A DNA stretch of 64,000 nucleotides from Bremia lactucae (Eukaryota; Oomycota; Peronosporomycetes; Peronosporales; Peronosporaceae): contig NC_090628.1 in NCBI RefSeq assembly GCF_004359215.1, positions 568,984 through 632,983 on the forward strand. The letters are read 5' to 3'. Shown here piece after piece: positions 1 through 11,141 of the stretch. The notes under the pieces were generated by a model that saw only the letters and a list, made by a program, of their open reading frames with translations, was not told the origin of the DNA and did no database searches. Numbering within the stretch: position 1 is the stretch's first letter; every line of letters starts with the position of its first letter. A program made the position numbers and the translations under genes.

Positions 1-575
1 AAAAAATGGCACGCTGCAAGAAAACGCTGACGGTCCAGTAAGCACCACGGTCGAATTTGGAGACTTCGAAGTGTCTTGCAATGAAGATCGACGTCTTTCC
101 CATTGCTCACACGTGAAAACGGTACCAATGATTTTTAATGAAATTTATATGCAACATTTTATTCTTCGCGATGCAGTTTCAATGCTTATTATACATTAAA
201 GACTGATGTAGCTATTTGAATGCAATCATCCCAGCTCTCAAAACTCGACAATTGAACTTTGTAAGAATATCGATTGTCGGCCTCTCCAAACGCAGGCAAT
301 GATTTCGAATCACCCCCGAGTGTTTTTCGTAAGATATGGTCCGCCGCAAAGCAATATGTTGATTTATAACATCCTGTCAAAGTCATGATACGCCGACGAA
401 TTTTTACACGGTAAACTAATTTTGTTGCCAAATAATCCGAATAGCCGGGATAGAAAAGTCTCTGGGAACGTTGTCAACATCTACAACAAATCCTAGATGA
501 TACTTGGTAGCGTCATCTGACGGTAAAATGTTTGACAGTCAGAGGTTTGATAAGCAGCAGTTCACAAGGAGGAAA
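1..575. other. Copia 3' internal end plus unexplained sequence
   Basis: No gene can be named here. Positions about 515-575 match, in reverse complement, the segment at about 47080-47160 that also precedes a copia LTR, and end in a purine-rich stretch directly before the LTR at 576, so this is the 3' internal end of a copia element. A minus-strand ORF at 189-431 (80 residues, ending in SSFESWDDCIQIATSVFNV) has protein-like composition. Its SFESWDD segment faintly recalls the N-terminal region of Mutator/FAR1-type transposases, but the match is too weak to name. Confidence 0.35.
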
Positions 576-779
576 TGTTGCAGCAAGATCCCAAGCTCGT
601 AAGATGTGTATTGAGCATTAATCTTACCCGTACATATATATGTAGATAAGAATCGACACATCTGGATGTAACGAGAGTGTAAAGAGAGCACACAAAAAAG
701 AAGTCGAGAACCAGGACTTTGTCTATTCCATAATATATCTCACTTACCATTTATCCTCCTACCATCTAGTAATTAATCA
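576..779 (+). repeat. Copia LTR (LTR-C), 204 bp
   Basis: It begins TGTTGCAGCAAGA and ends AATTAATCA, so it has the TG...CA ends of an LTR. A purine tract (AAGGAGGAAA) sits immediately upstream and a possible primer-binding stretch (GGTTACGAGCCC) starts three bases downstream, followed by a copia gag start at 826. Related fragments occur at 10460-10612 (+) and 26672-26790 (-), and the very start of a copy lies at about 47071-47100 (-). Boundaries come from the terminal dinucleotides and flanking priming sites. Confidence 0.7.
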
Positions 780-825
780 AAAGGTTACGAGCCCAAAATC
801 GCACGATCAGAACGACATCCTCCGG

Positions 826-1384
826 ATGGCACCGGCGCATAAAAATTTGCATGGTCATTTCGACCCTAAGTTTGAGCAAGGCGCGGAACAAGACACTCCC
901 GAATGGAAAGCCACGGACATAAAGGCCATTGGTGTGCTTGTCAAACTTCTGGGACCAATTTATTCGAAGATGGTCCGTAAAATCACTTCAGCGGCTTAGG
1001 CATGCGGGGGGGGGGTCCTTTAGGAATTCTTGAAGCAGAATCTGCACAACCGGATGCGATTAAGAAAAGAGCTGCATGAATTCGGTGTACCAGATGCTAC
1101 CAGCCTCATATACCATCTGATGGCGTTTGATGATATCTGCCTGAGATTTAATGCAGTAGGATAAACAATTGCTGATGACGAGATGATTGTTATCTTACTT
1201 CGTAGTCTACCTTAAAAGTATGACGGGATGGTGAAGATCATCGAAGCTCATGGCATCGTACGCTACTTAAAGCGAAGGAGATGTTGCTCCGAGAATGACA
1301 CATTGCTGAAGCGAGAAAAATTAGAAACGGCATTCCAGGCGTCGGGACATAATCATCAAAACGGAGGACGTAACAACTGACATG
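826..1384 (+). pseudogene. Ty1/copia gag relic
   Basis: An ATG 46 bases after LTR-C opens a frame reading MAPAHKNLHGHFDPKF and continuing through EWKATDIKAIGVLVKLLG, which has the look of the copia gag N-terminus that follows the 5' LTR. The frame is broken at about 998 by a stop, at 1008-1016 by a G run, and again by stops near 1163 and 1213. The region around 1195-1300 recalls the capsid-like gag pattern LLRSLP, YDGMVK and EMLLRE in shifting frames. The relic stops abruptly at 1385, where gypsy 3' sequence begins. Confidence 0.6.
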
Positions 1385-1567
1385 GAAGGCTGCATGTATC
1401 GCAGCCGAAGGCGCCGCACTATTCACACACCGCATGGACTCGTTAGCCATGCGAAAGAATTGAAAAGGATGGTTCTGACAAATCAACATCGTTTTGAATT
1501 AAGTGGTCTTACCGTGACCACTCTATTCAATGACAGTCAGAGTGATTATCGTTTAAGGGAGGGGTGA

Positions 1568-1977
1568 TGCAACAGGTATATCGTTACATGAAATTAAAAC
1601 TTAAAGTTGCTAATTAACACATTATCGTATGGGTAGATAATATTTGTGGAAATATTACTTTACATGGTAATATTTGATAAGTTTATCCATTGATAGATAC
1701 AGGCCATTATATCTACGCGGTCCAGTCAGCACCGGACGCGCGCAAAGAGAGAGGCAGAGGCAGATAAGACTTTATTACATGTTTGTATTATATATAATTA
1801 GGTTCGTATTAAATCGATAGAAACAGAAGAACTTAATTATATTAAAAACAGTTTACTTTTGACCGTCTTTAAAGCAAGTGTTTTAAAGAGAGTCTTCCTC
1901 TGCACGTACTAGTGTACGTGAAGTGACATGAGACACCAATCGCACTGAAGCAGTGCGAAGTGGACTTGTACTGAAGC
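1568..1977 (+). repeat. Gypsy LTR-A, sense +, truncated (recurs 4898-5307)
   Basis: It starts TGCAACAGGTATATCG directly after a polypurine tract (AAGGGAGGGGTGA), so this is a 3' LTR read in the element's own sense. Positions 1386-1567 upstream match the 3' region of the gypsy copy at 39486-39670 in reverse complement. About 25 bases of the far end are missing, where it abuts a second LTR in opposite orientation at 1978. Confidence 0.75.
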
Positions 1978-2442
1978 TGTAACGGGGCACTGCCGACTTG
2001 TAATGCTTTAAAGTCACATCGCACTGCTTCAGTGCAAGTGGTGCCTCACGTCACTTCACTAACACTAGTACGTGCAGAGGAAGACTCTCTTTAATACACT
2101 TGCTTTAAAGACGTTACAAGTAAATTGAATTTAATATAATTAAGTTCTTCTGTTTCTATCTATTGATTACATACTAATACAGAACATGCAATAAGTCTTA
2201 TCTGTCTCTCTCTTTGCGCGCGTTCAGTGGTGCGAAAATTCGCACCGAGTTATTTTGACGATGTATTCGTCCATAGCCGACCGCGGAGCAAGTACATATA
2301 ATGGCCTACACCTACCAATGGATAAGCTATCCAAATATTACTAATACAAAGTAATATTCCCCAAATATTATTTACCTTTTAGATAATATAAGAATTAACA
2401 GCCTTTTAGTGTTAATTTCATGTAACGATACACCCCTTTACA
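1978..2442 (-). repeat. Gypsy LTR-A, sense -, with RT fragment (recurs 5308-5772)
   Basis: It begins TGTAACGGGGCACTG and ends CACCCCTTTACA, matching the LTRs at 39046-39485 and 44915-45365. It is about 25 bp longer than the 39046 copy because positions 2228-2277 are foreign: they encode, on the + strand, the gypsy RT motif APSYFDDVFVHS and match 36168-36217 at roughly 46 of 50 positions. With the LTR at 1568 it forms a head-to-head LTR pair. Confidence 0.8.
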
Positions 2443-2489
2443 CCATGATTACACTGAAATGTACGCTCCAGTTGCTAGTATAGCAACAA

Positions 2490-3170
2490 TTTAATTTTTT
2501 TCTCAGTGTGCTGTCATACGTGAATGGGACTCTTAAAGAAGCTGTGTTCATGAAATTACCGCTTGCTGTCAAAGCTGAGAACGGATATATTTGCAAGCTG
2601 CGAAAGAGTTTGTATGGCTTAAAGCAAGCTGGTGCTTTATGGCACAAGACAATTCGAGAAGTCTTTATTAAGGCTAAATCTCGACAGCGTTTGTCAGACT
2701 AATTTCTCTTCATTCGAAACAGCACACATGGACCTCTGTTAGTGGCTTAATATGTTATGATCTTCTCGTTGGATGTGCAGATGCTTCAGAAGCAATTTGT
2801 TTGGAGTATCTGCTAGCTGAACAATTTTAACTGAAGTCCTTTGGTAAAATTTATTCTTGGAATGGAAGCATACTACAACGCCGTGCAGGTCGTCTAGTGC
2901 TTAAACAGGCAACATTCATCGACAGGATGCTAAACACCTTTGGTCAGAGGGATTCACATGCAGTAAGAAATCCGCATGTTCCGGGTCAAGATCTTCCATT
3001 TCGTAAGACCTACTGAGCTGGCAAAGTTGACCAAACCATATCGAGAGCTTATTGGATCACTAGCTACGCTGCAAATGACACTCGACCGGATATTTGTATC
3101 TCGACCAGCATCCTATCACAGTATCTTGAGTATCATGTGAAGCTCATTGGATTCGAGTAATTCGATAATT
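2490..3170 (+). pseudogene. Copia RT/RNase H relic (recurs 5820-6500)
   Basis: The frame at 2508-2702 carries copia RT motifs: YVNGTLKEAVFMKLP and ICKLRKSLYGLKQAGALW. Later frames, separated by several shifts and stops, give a lost YVDD region near 2750, FIDRMLNTFG near 2920, and SYAANDTRPDICIS near 3060, the start of the RNase H part. The gene is dead. It is on the + strand while protease and integrase of the same superfamily follow on the minus strand from 3355, so the element is split head to head. Confidence 0.8.
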
Positions 3171-3339
3171 AAAAGGTACAATATCAATGGACTAGCTGTT
3201 CTTGATTCTGATCCATGATGAGTCTGTTGTAGTTCCGACAAAGGTTGTTATAAAAATGACGAAGAGGTATTCGGACACTACTTTCAAAATATCATCATCG
3301 AGGTTAACCATTTAACAGTAGGTTGTGTCGCTGCTGAGA

Positions 3340-4070
3340 CAAAACCCTGGTCATTTATAATATCATCGGTGTGTCCACGAACTCAACAGGTGTAGAGTCA
3401 GATCTTGGCATTGTTATGTAACGAAACGGTTCACGCTCATTCAATTGAGTTGGGCGGAATGTATTTAGATGAATGTCTTCTTCGTCCCATACGCCATATG
3501 CCTTAAGGCCTGGACTGTACCCAAGGAAGCTGCAGCAATGTGACTTACTTTCCCACTTAGACGGCGAGGTTCTCAACATGTACCAATCCACGTGATATAA
3601 ATTCACGTAGGTGTTTGAGAATAGGTTCGGATTTGTAAACAATCTCGCGAGGTGTTATGTCACCTCGGACCGTATTCGAAATTCGGTTTTGCTCGTAAAA
3701 TACCGTCGTGTCCGCTTCACCCCACCATTCCTTGCTCAGTTGCAGGAAGTACAAGTCCGTTCTATTGAGGACTATACGGGGTAGACCTTTTTTGAGCGAT
3801 TCCATTCTTCGTACAGTAGTTAGAAAACCGTCGACCGGTATATTTTCCTCCGTTGTCGCTGCGAATACACTTAATTCGACAACCAGTTTGAGTTTTCATA
3901 AGTTCTTTGTATTCAGCGAAATGATCACGTACCTCGCTCTTTGTCTTTATGAGATACGTGATGACGTAAGAAAACTCGAGTAATTGCCGATGAAACATAC
4001 GACATTTTGGCACCACAACGAGATCTTGAATTCATACGTCCCATGACATCAGTGTGAACAACATCTGGCT
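3340..4070 (-). pseudogene. Copia integrase relic (recurs 6670-7400)
   Basis: Two overlapping minus-strand frames (3762-4016 and 3557-3805) give integrase motifs: HTDVMG near 4045 with the first catalytic Asp, IKCIRSDNGGKYTG near 3850 with the second, and KNGIAQKRSTPYSP just after. A frame at 3355-3642 carries the C-terminal part with CCSFLGYSPGLKAYGVW, typical of copia integrase C-termini. Frameshifts interrupt the order. Its linker to RT is found again at 47159-47475. Confidence 0.8.
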
Positions 4071-4560
4071 AATTTTTCGTCTTCATGGCTTCCGCCGTGG
4101 TAAAATATACTCTTGCAGTCAACTTGCTACGGGCACACCCATCACATAAATTGTCATCAAGCTTATCGAAGGGAATGGTGCGAACCCATCTACTGCTTTG
4201 GCAGTATTTTGCATCCGAGACGGGGGTAAATGATCAAGTCGAGCATGCCAAATATCTATGTTCGTGCCTCGCAATTTCTTTGACATCATATTTTTCTGAC
4301 GTCACGTCCAAGACATTTAGTCGACTTTGTCTTTTCACACTCGTGACAAATTTGCCGCCGTGTGTAATAATAATTGACGCCGAACTCGAGTTTCGCTCCT
4401 TTTGCTGTCAACGTTGATACCGATATCAATTTTTAACTGATGCCGGAATAAAAAGGACTTTGGTAAATCGCATTGACCTTCCTCGATACAGTGCGAATTT
4501 TACTGTGCCTTTTTCAATCGCAGGTGGTCGCTCACAATTTGCGACTGTGATCAACAGCAA

Positions 4561-4714
4561 TCACGTTAACTCGTCGAAGTGCACGAAGTCGTTCTTGTCG
4601 CTAGTCATAAGAGACGAAGCACCACTATCTAAAAGCCATACTGATCGTGTCACTTCTGCTACAGAAATTAGGAGCTCATCTTCATCACCTCTGTCTACGT
4701 TAGTTGGACAGTCT
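4561..4714 (-). pseudogene. Copia protease fragment, cut by contig end (recurs 7891-8044)
   Basis: The minus-strand frame contains SVWLLDSGASSLMTS, the retropepsin active-site motif D-S-G-A in its copia form. In the second copy the same frame continues upstream without a gap into a gag zinc knuckle (8045-8265), so the interruption here is only the end of the contig. Confidence 0.75.
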
Positions 4715-4715
4715 N
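4715..4715. other. Single-N assembly gap
   Basis: This is the only ambiguous base in the window. It separates the two identical 3,329-bp blocks and marks a contig join. The chimeric frame at 4460-4897 that reads through it is an artefact. Confidence 0.95.
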
Positions 4716-7700
4716 AAGGCTGCATGTATCGCAGCCGAAGGCGCCGCACTATTCACACACCGCATGGACTCGTTAGCCATGCGAAAGAATTGAAAAGGAT
4801 GGTTCTGACAAATCAACATCGTTTTGAATTAAGTGGTCTTACCGTGACCACTCTATTCAATGACAGTCAGAGTGATTATCGTTTAAGGGAGGGGTGATGC
4901 AACAGGTATATCGTTACATGAAATTAAAACTTAAAGTTGCTAATTAACACATTATCGTATGGGTAGATAATATTTGTGGAAATATTACTTTACATGGTAA
5001 TATTTGATAAGTTTATCCATTGATAGATACAGGCCATTATATCTACGCGGTCCAGTCAGCACCGGACGCGCGCAAAGAGAGAGGCAGAGGCAGATAAGAC
5101 TTTATTACATGTTTGTATTATATATAATTAGGTTCGTATTAAATCGATAGAAACAGAAGAACTTAATTATATTAAAAACAGTTTACTTTTGACCGTCTTT
5201 AAAGCAAGTGTTTTAAAGAGAGTCTTCCTCTGCACGTACTAGTGTACGTGAAGTGACATGAGACACCAATCGCACTGAAGCAGTGCGAAGTGGACTTGTA
5301 CTGAAGCTGTAACGGGGCACTGCCGACTTGTAATGCTTTAAAGTCACATCGCACTGCTTCAGTGCAAGTGGTGCCTCACGTCACTTCACTAACACTAGTA
5401 CGTGCAGAGGAAGACTCTCTTTAATACACTTGCTTTAAAGACGTTACAAGTAAATTGAATTTAATATAATTAAGTTCTTCTGTTTCTATCTATTGATTAC
5501 ATACTAATACAGAACATGCAATAAGTCTTATCTGTCTCTCTCTTTGCGCGCGTTCAGTGGTGCGAAAATTCGCACCGAGTTATTTTGACGATGTATTCGT
5601 CCATAGCCGACCGCGGAGCAAGTACATATAATGGCCTACACCTACCAATGGATAAGCTATCCAAATATTACTAATACAAAGTAATATTCCCCAAATATTA
5701 TTTACCTTTTAGATAATATAAGAATTAACAGCCTTTTAGTGTTAATTTCATGTAACGATACACCCCTTTACACCATGATTACACTGAAATGTACGCTCCA
5801 GTTGCTAGTATAGCAACAATTTAATTTTTTTCTCAGTGTGCTGTCATACGTGAATGGGACTCTTAAAGAAGCTGTGTTCATGAAATTACCGCTTGCTGTC
5901 AAAGCTGAGAACGGATATATTTGCAAGCTGCGAAAGAGTTTGTATGGCTTAAAGCAAGCTGGTGCTTTATGGCACAAGACAATTCGAGAAGTCTTTATTA
6001 AGGCTAAATCTCGACAGCGTTTGTCAGACTAATTTCTCTTCATTCGAAACAGCACACATGGACCTCTGTTAGTGGCTTAATATGTTATGATCTTCTCGTT
6101 GGATGTGCAGATGCTTCAGAAGCAATTTGTTTGGAGTATCTGCTAGCTGAACAATTTTAACTGAAGTCCTTTGGTAAAATTTATTCTTGGAATGGAAGCA
6201 TACTACAACGCCGTGCAGGTCGTCTAGTGCTTAAACAGGCAACATTCATCGACAGGATGCTAAACACCTTTGGTCAGAGGGATTCACATGCAGTAAGAAA
6301 TCCGCATGTTCCGGGTCAAGATCTTCCATTTCGTAAGACCTACTGAGCTGGCAAAGTTGACCAAACCATATCGAGAGCTTATTGGATCACTAGCTACGCT
6401 GCAAATGACACTCGACCGGATATTTGTATCTCGACCAGCATCCTATCACAGTATCTTGAGTATCATGTGAAGCTCATTGGATTCGAGTAATTCGATAATT
6501 AAAAGGTACAATATCAATGGACTAGCTGTTCTTGATTCTGATCCATGATGAGTCTGTTGTAGTTCCGACAAAGGTTGTTATAAAAATGACGAAGAGGTAT
6601 TCGGACACTACTTTCAAAATATCATCATCGAGGTTAACCATTTAACAGTAGGTTGTGTCGCTGCTGAGACAAAACCCTGGTCATTTATAATATCATCGGT
6701 GTGTCCACGAACTCAACAGGTGTAGAGTCAGATCTTGGCATTGTTATGTAACGAAACGGTTCACGCTCATTCAATTGAGTTGGGCGGAATGTATTTAGAT
6801 GAATGTCTTCTTCGTCCCATACGCCATATGCCTTAAGGCCTGGACTGTACCCAAGGAAGCTGCAGCAATGTGACTTACTTTCCCACTTAGACGGCGAGGT
6901 TCTCAACATGTACCAATCCACGTGATATAAATTCACGTAGGTGTTTGAGAATAGGTTCGGATTTGTAAACAATCTCGCGAGGTGTTATGTCACCTCGGAC
7001 CGTATTCGAAATTCGGTTTTGCTCGTAAAATACCGTCGTGTCCGCTTCACCCCACCATTCCTTGCTCAGTTGCAGGAAGTACAAGTCCGTTCTATTGAGG
7101 ACTATACGGGGTAGACCTTTTTTGAGCGATTCCATTCTTCGTACAGTAGTTAGAAAACCGTCGACCGGTATATTTTCCTCCGTTGTCGCTGCGAATACAC
7201 TTAATTCGACAACCAGTTTGAGTTTTCATAAGTTCTTTGTATTCAGCGAAATGATCACGTACCTCGCTCTTTGTCTTTATGAGATACGTGATGACGTAAG
7301 AAAACTCGAGTAATTGCCGATGAAACATACGACATTTTGGCACCACAACGAGATCTTGAATTCATACGTCCCATGACATCAGTGTGAACAACATCTGGCT
7401 AATTTTTCGTCTTCATGGCTTCCGCCGTGGTAAAATATACTCTTGCAGTCAACTTGCTACGGGCACACCCATCACATAAATTGTCATCAAGCTTATCGAA
7501 GGGAATGGTGCGAACCCATCTACTGCTTTGGCAGTATTTTGCATCCGAGACGGGGGTAAATGATCAAGTCGAGCATGCCAAATATCTATGTTCGTGCCTC
7601 GCAATTTCTTTGACATCATATTTTTCTGACGTCACGTCCAAGACATTTAGTCGACTTTGTCTTTTCACACTCGTGACAAATTTGCCGCCGTGTGTAATAA

Positions 7701-8044
7701 TAATTGACGCCGAACTCGAGTTTCGCTCCTTTTGCTGTCAACGTTGATACCGATATCAATTTTTAACTGATGCCGGAATAAAAAGGACTTTGGTAAATCG
7801 CATTGACCTTCCTCGATACAGTGCGAATTTTACTGTGCCTTTTTCAATCGCAGGTGGTCGCTCACAATTTGCGACTGTGATCAACAGCAATCACGTTAAC
7901 TCGTCGAAGTGCACGAAGTCGTTCTTGTCGCTAGTCATAAGAGACGAAGCACCACTATCTAAAAGCCATACTGATCGTGTCACTTCTGCTACAGAAATTA
8001 GGAGCTCATCTTCATCACCTCTGTCTACGTTAGTTGGACAGTCT

Positions 8045-8265
8045 TTTCTTTTGTGTCGTTGCTTTACACACGAATGGCACTTTCCGCGAAAGATATTAGA
8101 GGATTTTTGACTTTGGAAATTGTTATCAGATCGGGTGTTCCGTCCACCGCGATCACTGTGATTGAATTGTTGATGACCTGCGCGACCACGACTTTTGTAA
8201 ATTTATCCTCGGGCGACGCATTACCCGTGCACCTCTCCATCATCTACCACTTCCGGCATAATATT
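8045..8265 (-). pseudogene. Copia gag zinc knuckle, leading into the protease
   Basis: Reading the minus strand gives CHSCVKQRHKRKDC (C-x2-C-x4-H-x4-C), the retroviral-type zinc knuckle, followed in frame by the copia protease at 7891-8044. Upstream is a basic stretch rich in Arg, Gly, Ser and Asn. At about 8266-8275 the sequence switches to gypsy gag-protease linker (compare 43290-43330), so this edge is a copia/gypsy chimera junction. Confidence 0.7.
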
Positions 8266-8414
8266 GGCGCCTGTGCATCCGCACAGCCGCCGGCAGCTGA
8301 CTCCACAGTGTTTTTAGTAATCACACTGCGATCTTGTGCAGTTGTATTAGCGACCGTATCGCAAGTGAGGCCATCGCACTCACTCGTAGTTTATCCGCAC
8401 GCTTGTGGTCGCTC

Positions 8415-8768
8415 CTAGACAATCATCAGATGGCCATCTGAAGAACAAGTGGCAGGCATCTTTACGGATCGATGCTGCCAGCTGATTCTTGGCTCGTATT
8501 TTCTGAGCCATGGTAAACCTAGGATGACATCAAATTTGTTATCCAAATCCATTAAGATGAAGTTATCATCATGATGTAAATCTCTTAACGTGTAGTGAAA
8601 TTTAACTACGCGTTTCATTGCTGTTGTCGATGCGCCTGTCGCTAGACGCACCGTCATCCTCGTTGGAGAGATGTCGCGCTCAACATATTTGAGCCCACGA
8701 CCCTCTAGTGACGGGCGACGAATAAAGTTATTCGACGCTCCACAGTCCAATAGGGTTCTAAGATACAA
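8415..8768 (-). pseudogene. Gypsy retropepsin-like protease fragment
   Basis: A 117-residue frame opens with LRTLLDCGASNNFI, with the active-site Asp in an LDCGAS context, and ends with FDVILGLPWLRKYEP, the flap-side motif typical of gypsy proteases. It is the same domain as 43407-43740 in the copy further right. It follows the gag frames on the minus strand and is cut off downstream at the copia junction near 8270. Confidence 0.75.
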
Positions 8769-8769
8769 A

Positions 8770-9985
8770 CCATTTGGTCGCTATTAACTTCAAGGTGATG
8801 AGGTTTCCCTCATCACTAGATGCAGAGACACATGATTGTGTGTCTGGAGCAACTTCAGTCAAGAGATTTGCAAATTTTCTTGAGGCTGCTGGATCAGTGG
8901 GGCGCTGCGCCCCTACTGACCCCGACCGTTTTTTTGGTGGCCCGCCTCGCTGTTGCGATTCCGCAACAACGTCGGACCCGCGAGCGTTGCTTTTATATGG
9001 CATTCAGTCCGTTATTACGTTCAGTACCTCTCGATACTGAGTGTGGGGCACTGCACTAATGAGCGTAGTGTCCTAACTTTTGACAGCGATTGCATTTCTG
9101 CAATCGCTTATTGTTCGAAAAGCGAGTTTTCTCGCTTTCGACATAAGAGAGGTCCATATTCTGGACCTCCAAGCTCGTGTCGTCTTGGAGGACGATACAA
9201 TGACGAACTTGCTTGAGCCTGTCTCAAGCTAAAGTTCTCCTGTTCCGCAACGGATATTGCTTCTTCAAGCGTATCCAGTTCCAAGCGGAACAGGTGGGTC
9301 TTTACGGGACGATCCGTAAGACCTTGCATGAACACCGTAGTCAACGTGTGTTCCAGGACTAGGTTGATTGTGATACAACTTGCTAAGAGTCGTATATGCT
9401 AGGCATAAGCGTGCACATCACGCTTCCCTTGTTCGAGTTTCAAAAGCTTTAATCGAGCTTTGAACTCAGCTCTAGGTGGTTCAAACGTCAATTTGAGCCG
9501 GGCTTTAAAAGCATCTAGCATGGGTCGTGCAACTTAAGGCCTAGTGCCCAAGTTTTGGGCACAACCTGCCAAATTTGATTCAATAAATGTGACTTGCCTT
9601 TGCTCATCGACAATGTGACGAGCCTATATGGCATCGTCCAACTCGACAAACCATATCAGGAGGGAGTTTTCTTCGACTCCCGTAAAATTAGTGATATAAA
9701 TCGTCAAGGTTTCGGGACGACGCGTGTGCGTCATCCAGATAAAGGGGTCTGTTCCTGTTGTAACCTCAACAGCTCTGCATGTTAAGAGCCTTGCTAATTA
9801 AGCAAGGATACCTTCTCCTTTGCCTCGTCAAGTTCATGTTGTATGAACTTGGCCATGGCTGAAGGGAGGGCACCTCTGTCCGAACCGGACAGCATGGCCA
9901 AGATGGCATCATTCCCTACGGTCAAACTCATTCGTTCGACCGCACTCCTTTCTATGTCACTTGAAAAGGAGAAGTAATCCTTTCT
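8770..9985 (-). pseudogene. Gypsy gag relic
   Basis: The minus-strand pieces run from an N-terminal part at about 9800-9960 (AKFIQHELDE) to a C-terminal part at 9108-9344 (KTHLFRLELDTLEEAISVAE) and match the better-preserved gag at 43715-44864. The zinc-knuckle region near 9060-9110 is damaged. Several frameshifts and stops break the frame. Its 5' LTR is the deleted LTR-A at 10092. Confidence 0.7.
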
Positions 9986-10091
9986 AAGTGATATAAAAAG
10001 GAGTGCTGATGCGTATTTCCATTATCATCTAATATGTCCATATTAGATGATAGAACTGTGGTCCATGGAAGGGCTACAAAGCGCTACGAGG

Positions 10092-10257
10092 TGTAACGGG
10101 GCACAGCCGTGGATATAATGGCCTATATCACCCAATGGATAAGCTTTTCGAATATTACTATGTAAAGTAATATTCTACAAATATTATCTACCGGTAGATA
10201 ATATATTAATGAACAACCTTTGCGTGTTAATTTCATGTAACGATACAAACCATTTCA
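10092..10257 (-). repeat. Gypsy LTR-A with internal deletion
   Basis: It starts TGTAACGGGGCAC and ends with the usual terminal block (...ATGTAACGATACAAACCATTTCA), but about 270 bp of the middle is missing between GGGGCAC and the GGATATAATGGCC segment. It is the 5' LTR of the gag relic to its left. The sequence just inside (GCGCTACGAG on +) corresponds to the primer-binding site of the other copies. Confidence 0.75.
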
Positions 10258-10289
10258 GAAGCAGTTCACGTGGGCAGTGCCCGTTACAA

Positions 10290-10448
10290 ATTACAGTTTA
10301 CTTTTCACCTTCTCTAAAGCAAGTGTTTTGAAAAGAGTCTTCCTTTGCTCGTACTAAGTACGTGAAGTGAAGTGTGGCACCACTTGCACTGAAGCAGTGC
10401 AATGTGGACTTTTACTGAAGCAGTACAAGTCGGCAGTGCCCCTTTACA
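10290..10448 (+). repeat. Gypsy LTR-A fragment, sense +
   Basis: This is the last third of LTR-A in the opposite orientation to the copy at 10092. It runs from ACAGTTTACTTTTCACC to GGCAGTGCCCCTTTACA and includes the small palindromes around GCACTGAAGCAGTGC. Confidence 0.7.
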
Positions 10449-10459
10449 CAAGGAGTAAA

Positions 10460-10612
10460 GGTTGCAGCAAGACATAACTGTGGAAATACGCATTGTCTTA
10501 CCGTACATATGTGTAAATATATATGTAGATTAGAATATACATAGTTGGATGTAAAGAGAGTGTCAAGAGAGCATACAAGAAAGAAGTCGAGAAATAGGAC
10601 CACTACATTAAT
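10460..10612 (+). repeat. Copia LTR-C fragment
   Basis: From GGTTGCAGCAAGACA this matches LTR-C at 576-779, including the TACATAT-TATATGTAGAT block and AGAAGTCGAGAA. The end is lost. It directly abuts the LTR-A fragment, keeping the copia purine tract (AAGGAGTAAA). Confidence 0.65.
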
Positions 10613-11141
10613 ACAATCAAGGAGCGAGGAAGCTCTGCTACACACGACCTCCCGTTCTTTAGCCAGTTTTGCCACTTCGGTATCGCCGTTGCCGTCAAAT
10701 ATTCAATACTCAGTGTGTGGCAAATTTACACGCACTTAATGGAAGCAGAGAGCTGTTGTGGTAGAAGCAGCTGCAGTGGCATTTACGTGAAACATCCCAT
10801 AAAGCGGAACAGTTCGATATTTTGGAACATCGGGTATAGGGGAAGAAAGCGCGGAAAGAATGTGAATTTAATGAAGAGGGTTTGATGATAAGGATTTACA
10901 GGAGGGTGTAAATTTAAGGAAAAAAGGTGTGAATATAGCATTTCCCTTAATATTTATATATTATTAGGCGATATTAATACTACCCAAGCAGTCTGACCGA
11001 ATACTCGCTCACAGCAAGTCTAAGAGAAGCATCCAGTTGATTGCGCTTATGGGTATCCTCTACAGCCTGCCAAAAGGTGCATTAAAAACGCGCCTCAAAT
11101 AGCCATCTATTGTATATACGCACTTACTAACTTATGAACCA
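10613..11141. other. No gene recognised
   Basis: There is no ORF above background. The stretch has a purine-rich segment around 10850-10930 and an AT-rich patch at 10950-10980. It lies between LTR fragments and may be decayed transposon or host intergenic DNA. Confidence 0.4.

Larger units (their letters stand above)
1386..8044 (+). repeat. 3,329-bp block present twice, joined by one N
   Basis: Positions 1386-4714 and 4716-8044 appear identical: every ORF recurs with an offset of exactly 3330 and the same protein, and spot checks of the nucleotide lines show no difference. The only base between them is N at 4715. The last 3,329 bases of the left contig therefore equal the first 3,329 bases of the right contig, the signature of an unmerged dovetail overlap. 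Everything annotated at 1386-4714 recurs at +3330 and probably exists once in the genome. Confidence 0.93.

Noticed and set aside
4460..4897. 145-residue + frame running across the N
   Set aside because: It joins two unrelated contig ends through the ambiguous base and has no meaning as a protein.
1386..8044. A genuine tandem duplication of a retrotransposon block
   Set aside because: Perfect identity and the single N exactly between the units point to an assembly overlap; old decayed repeats would have diverged.
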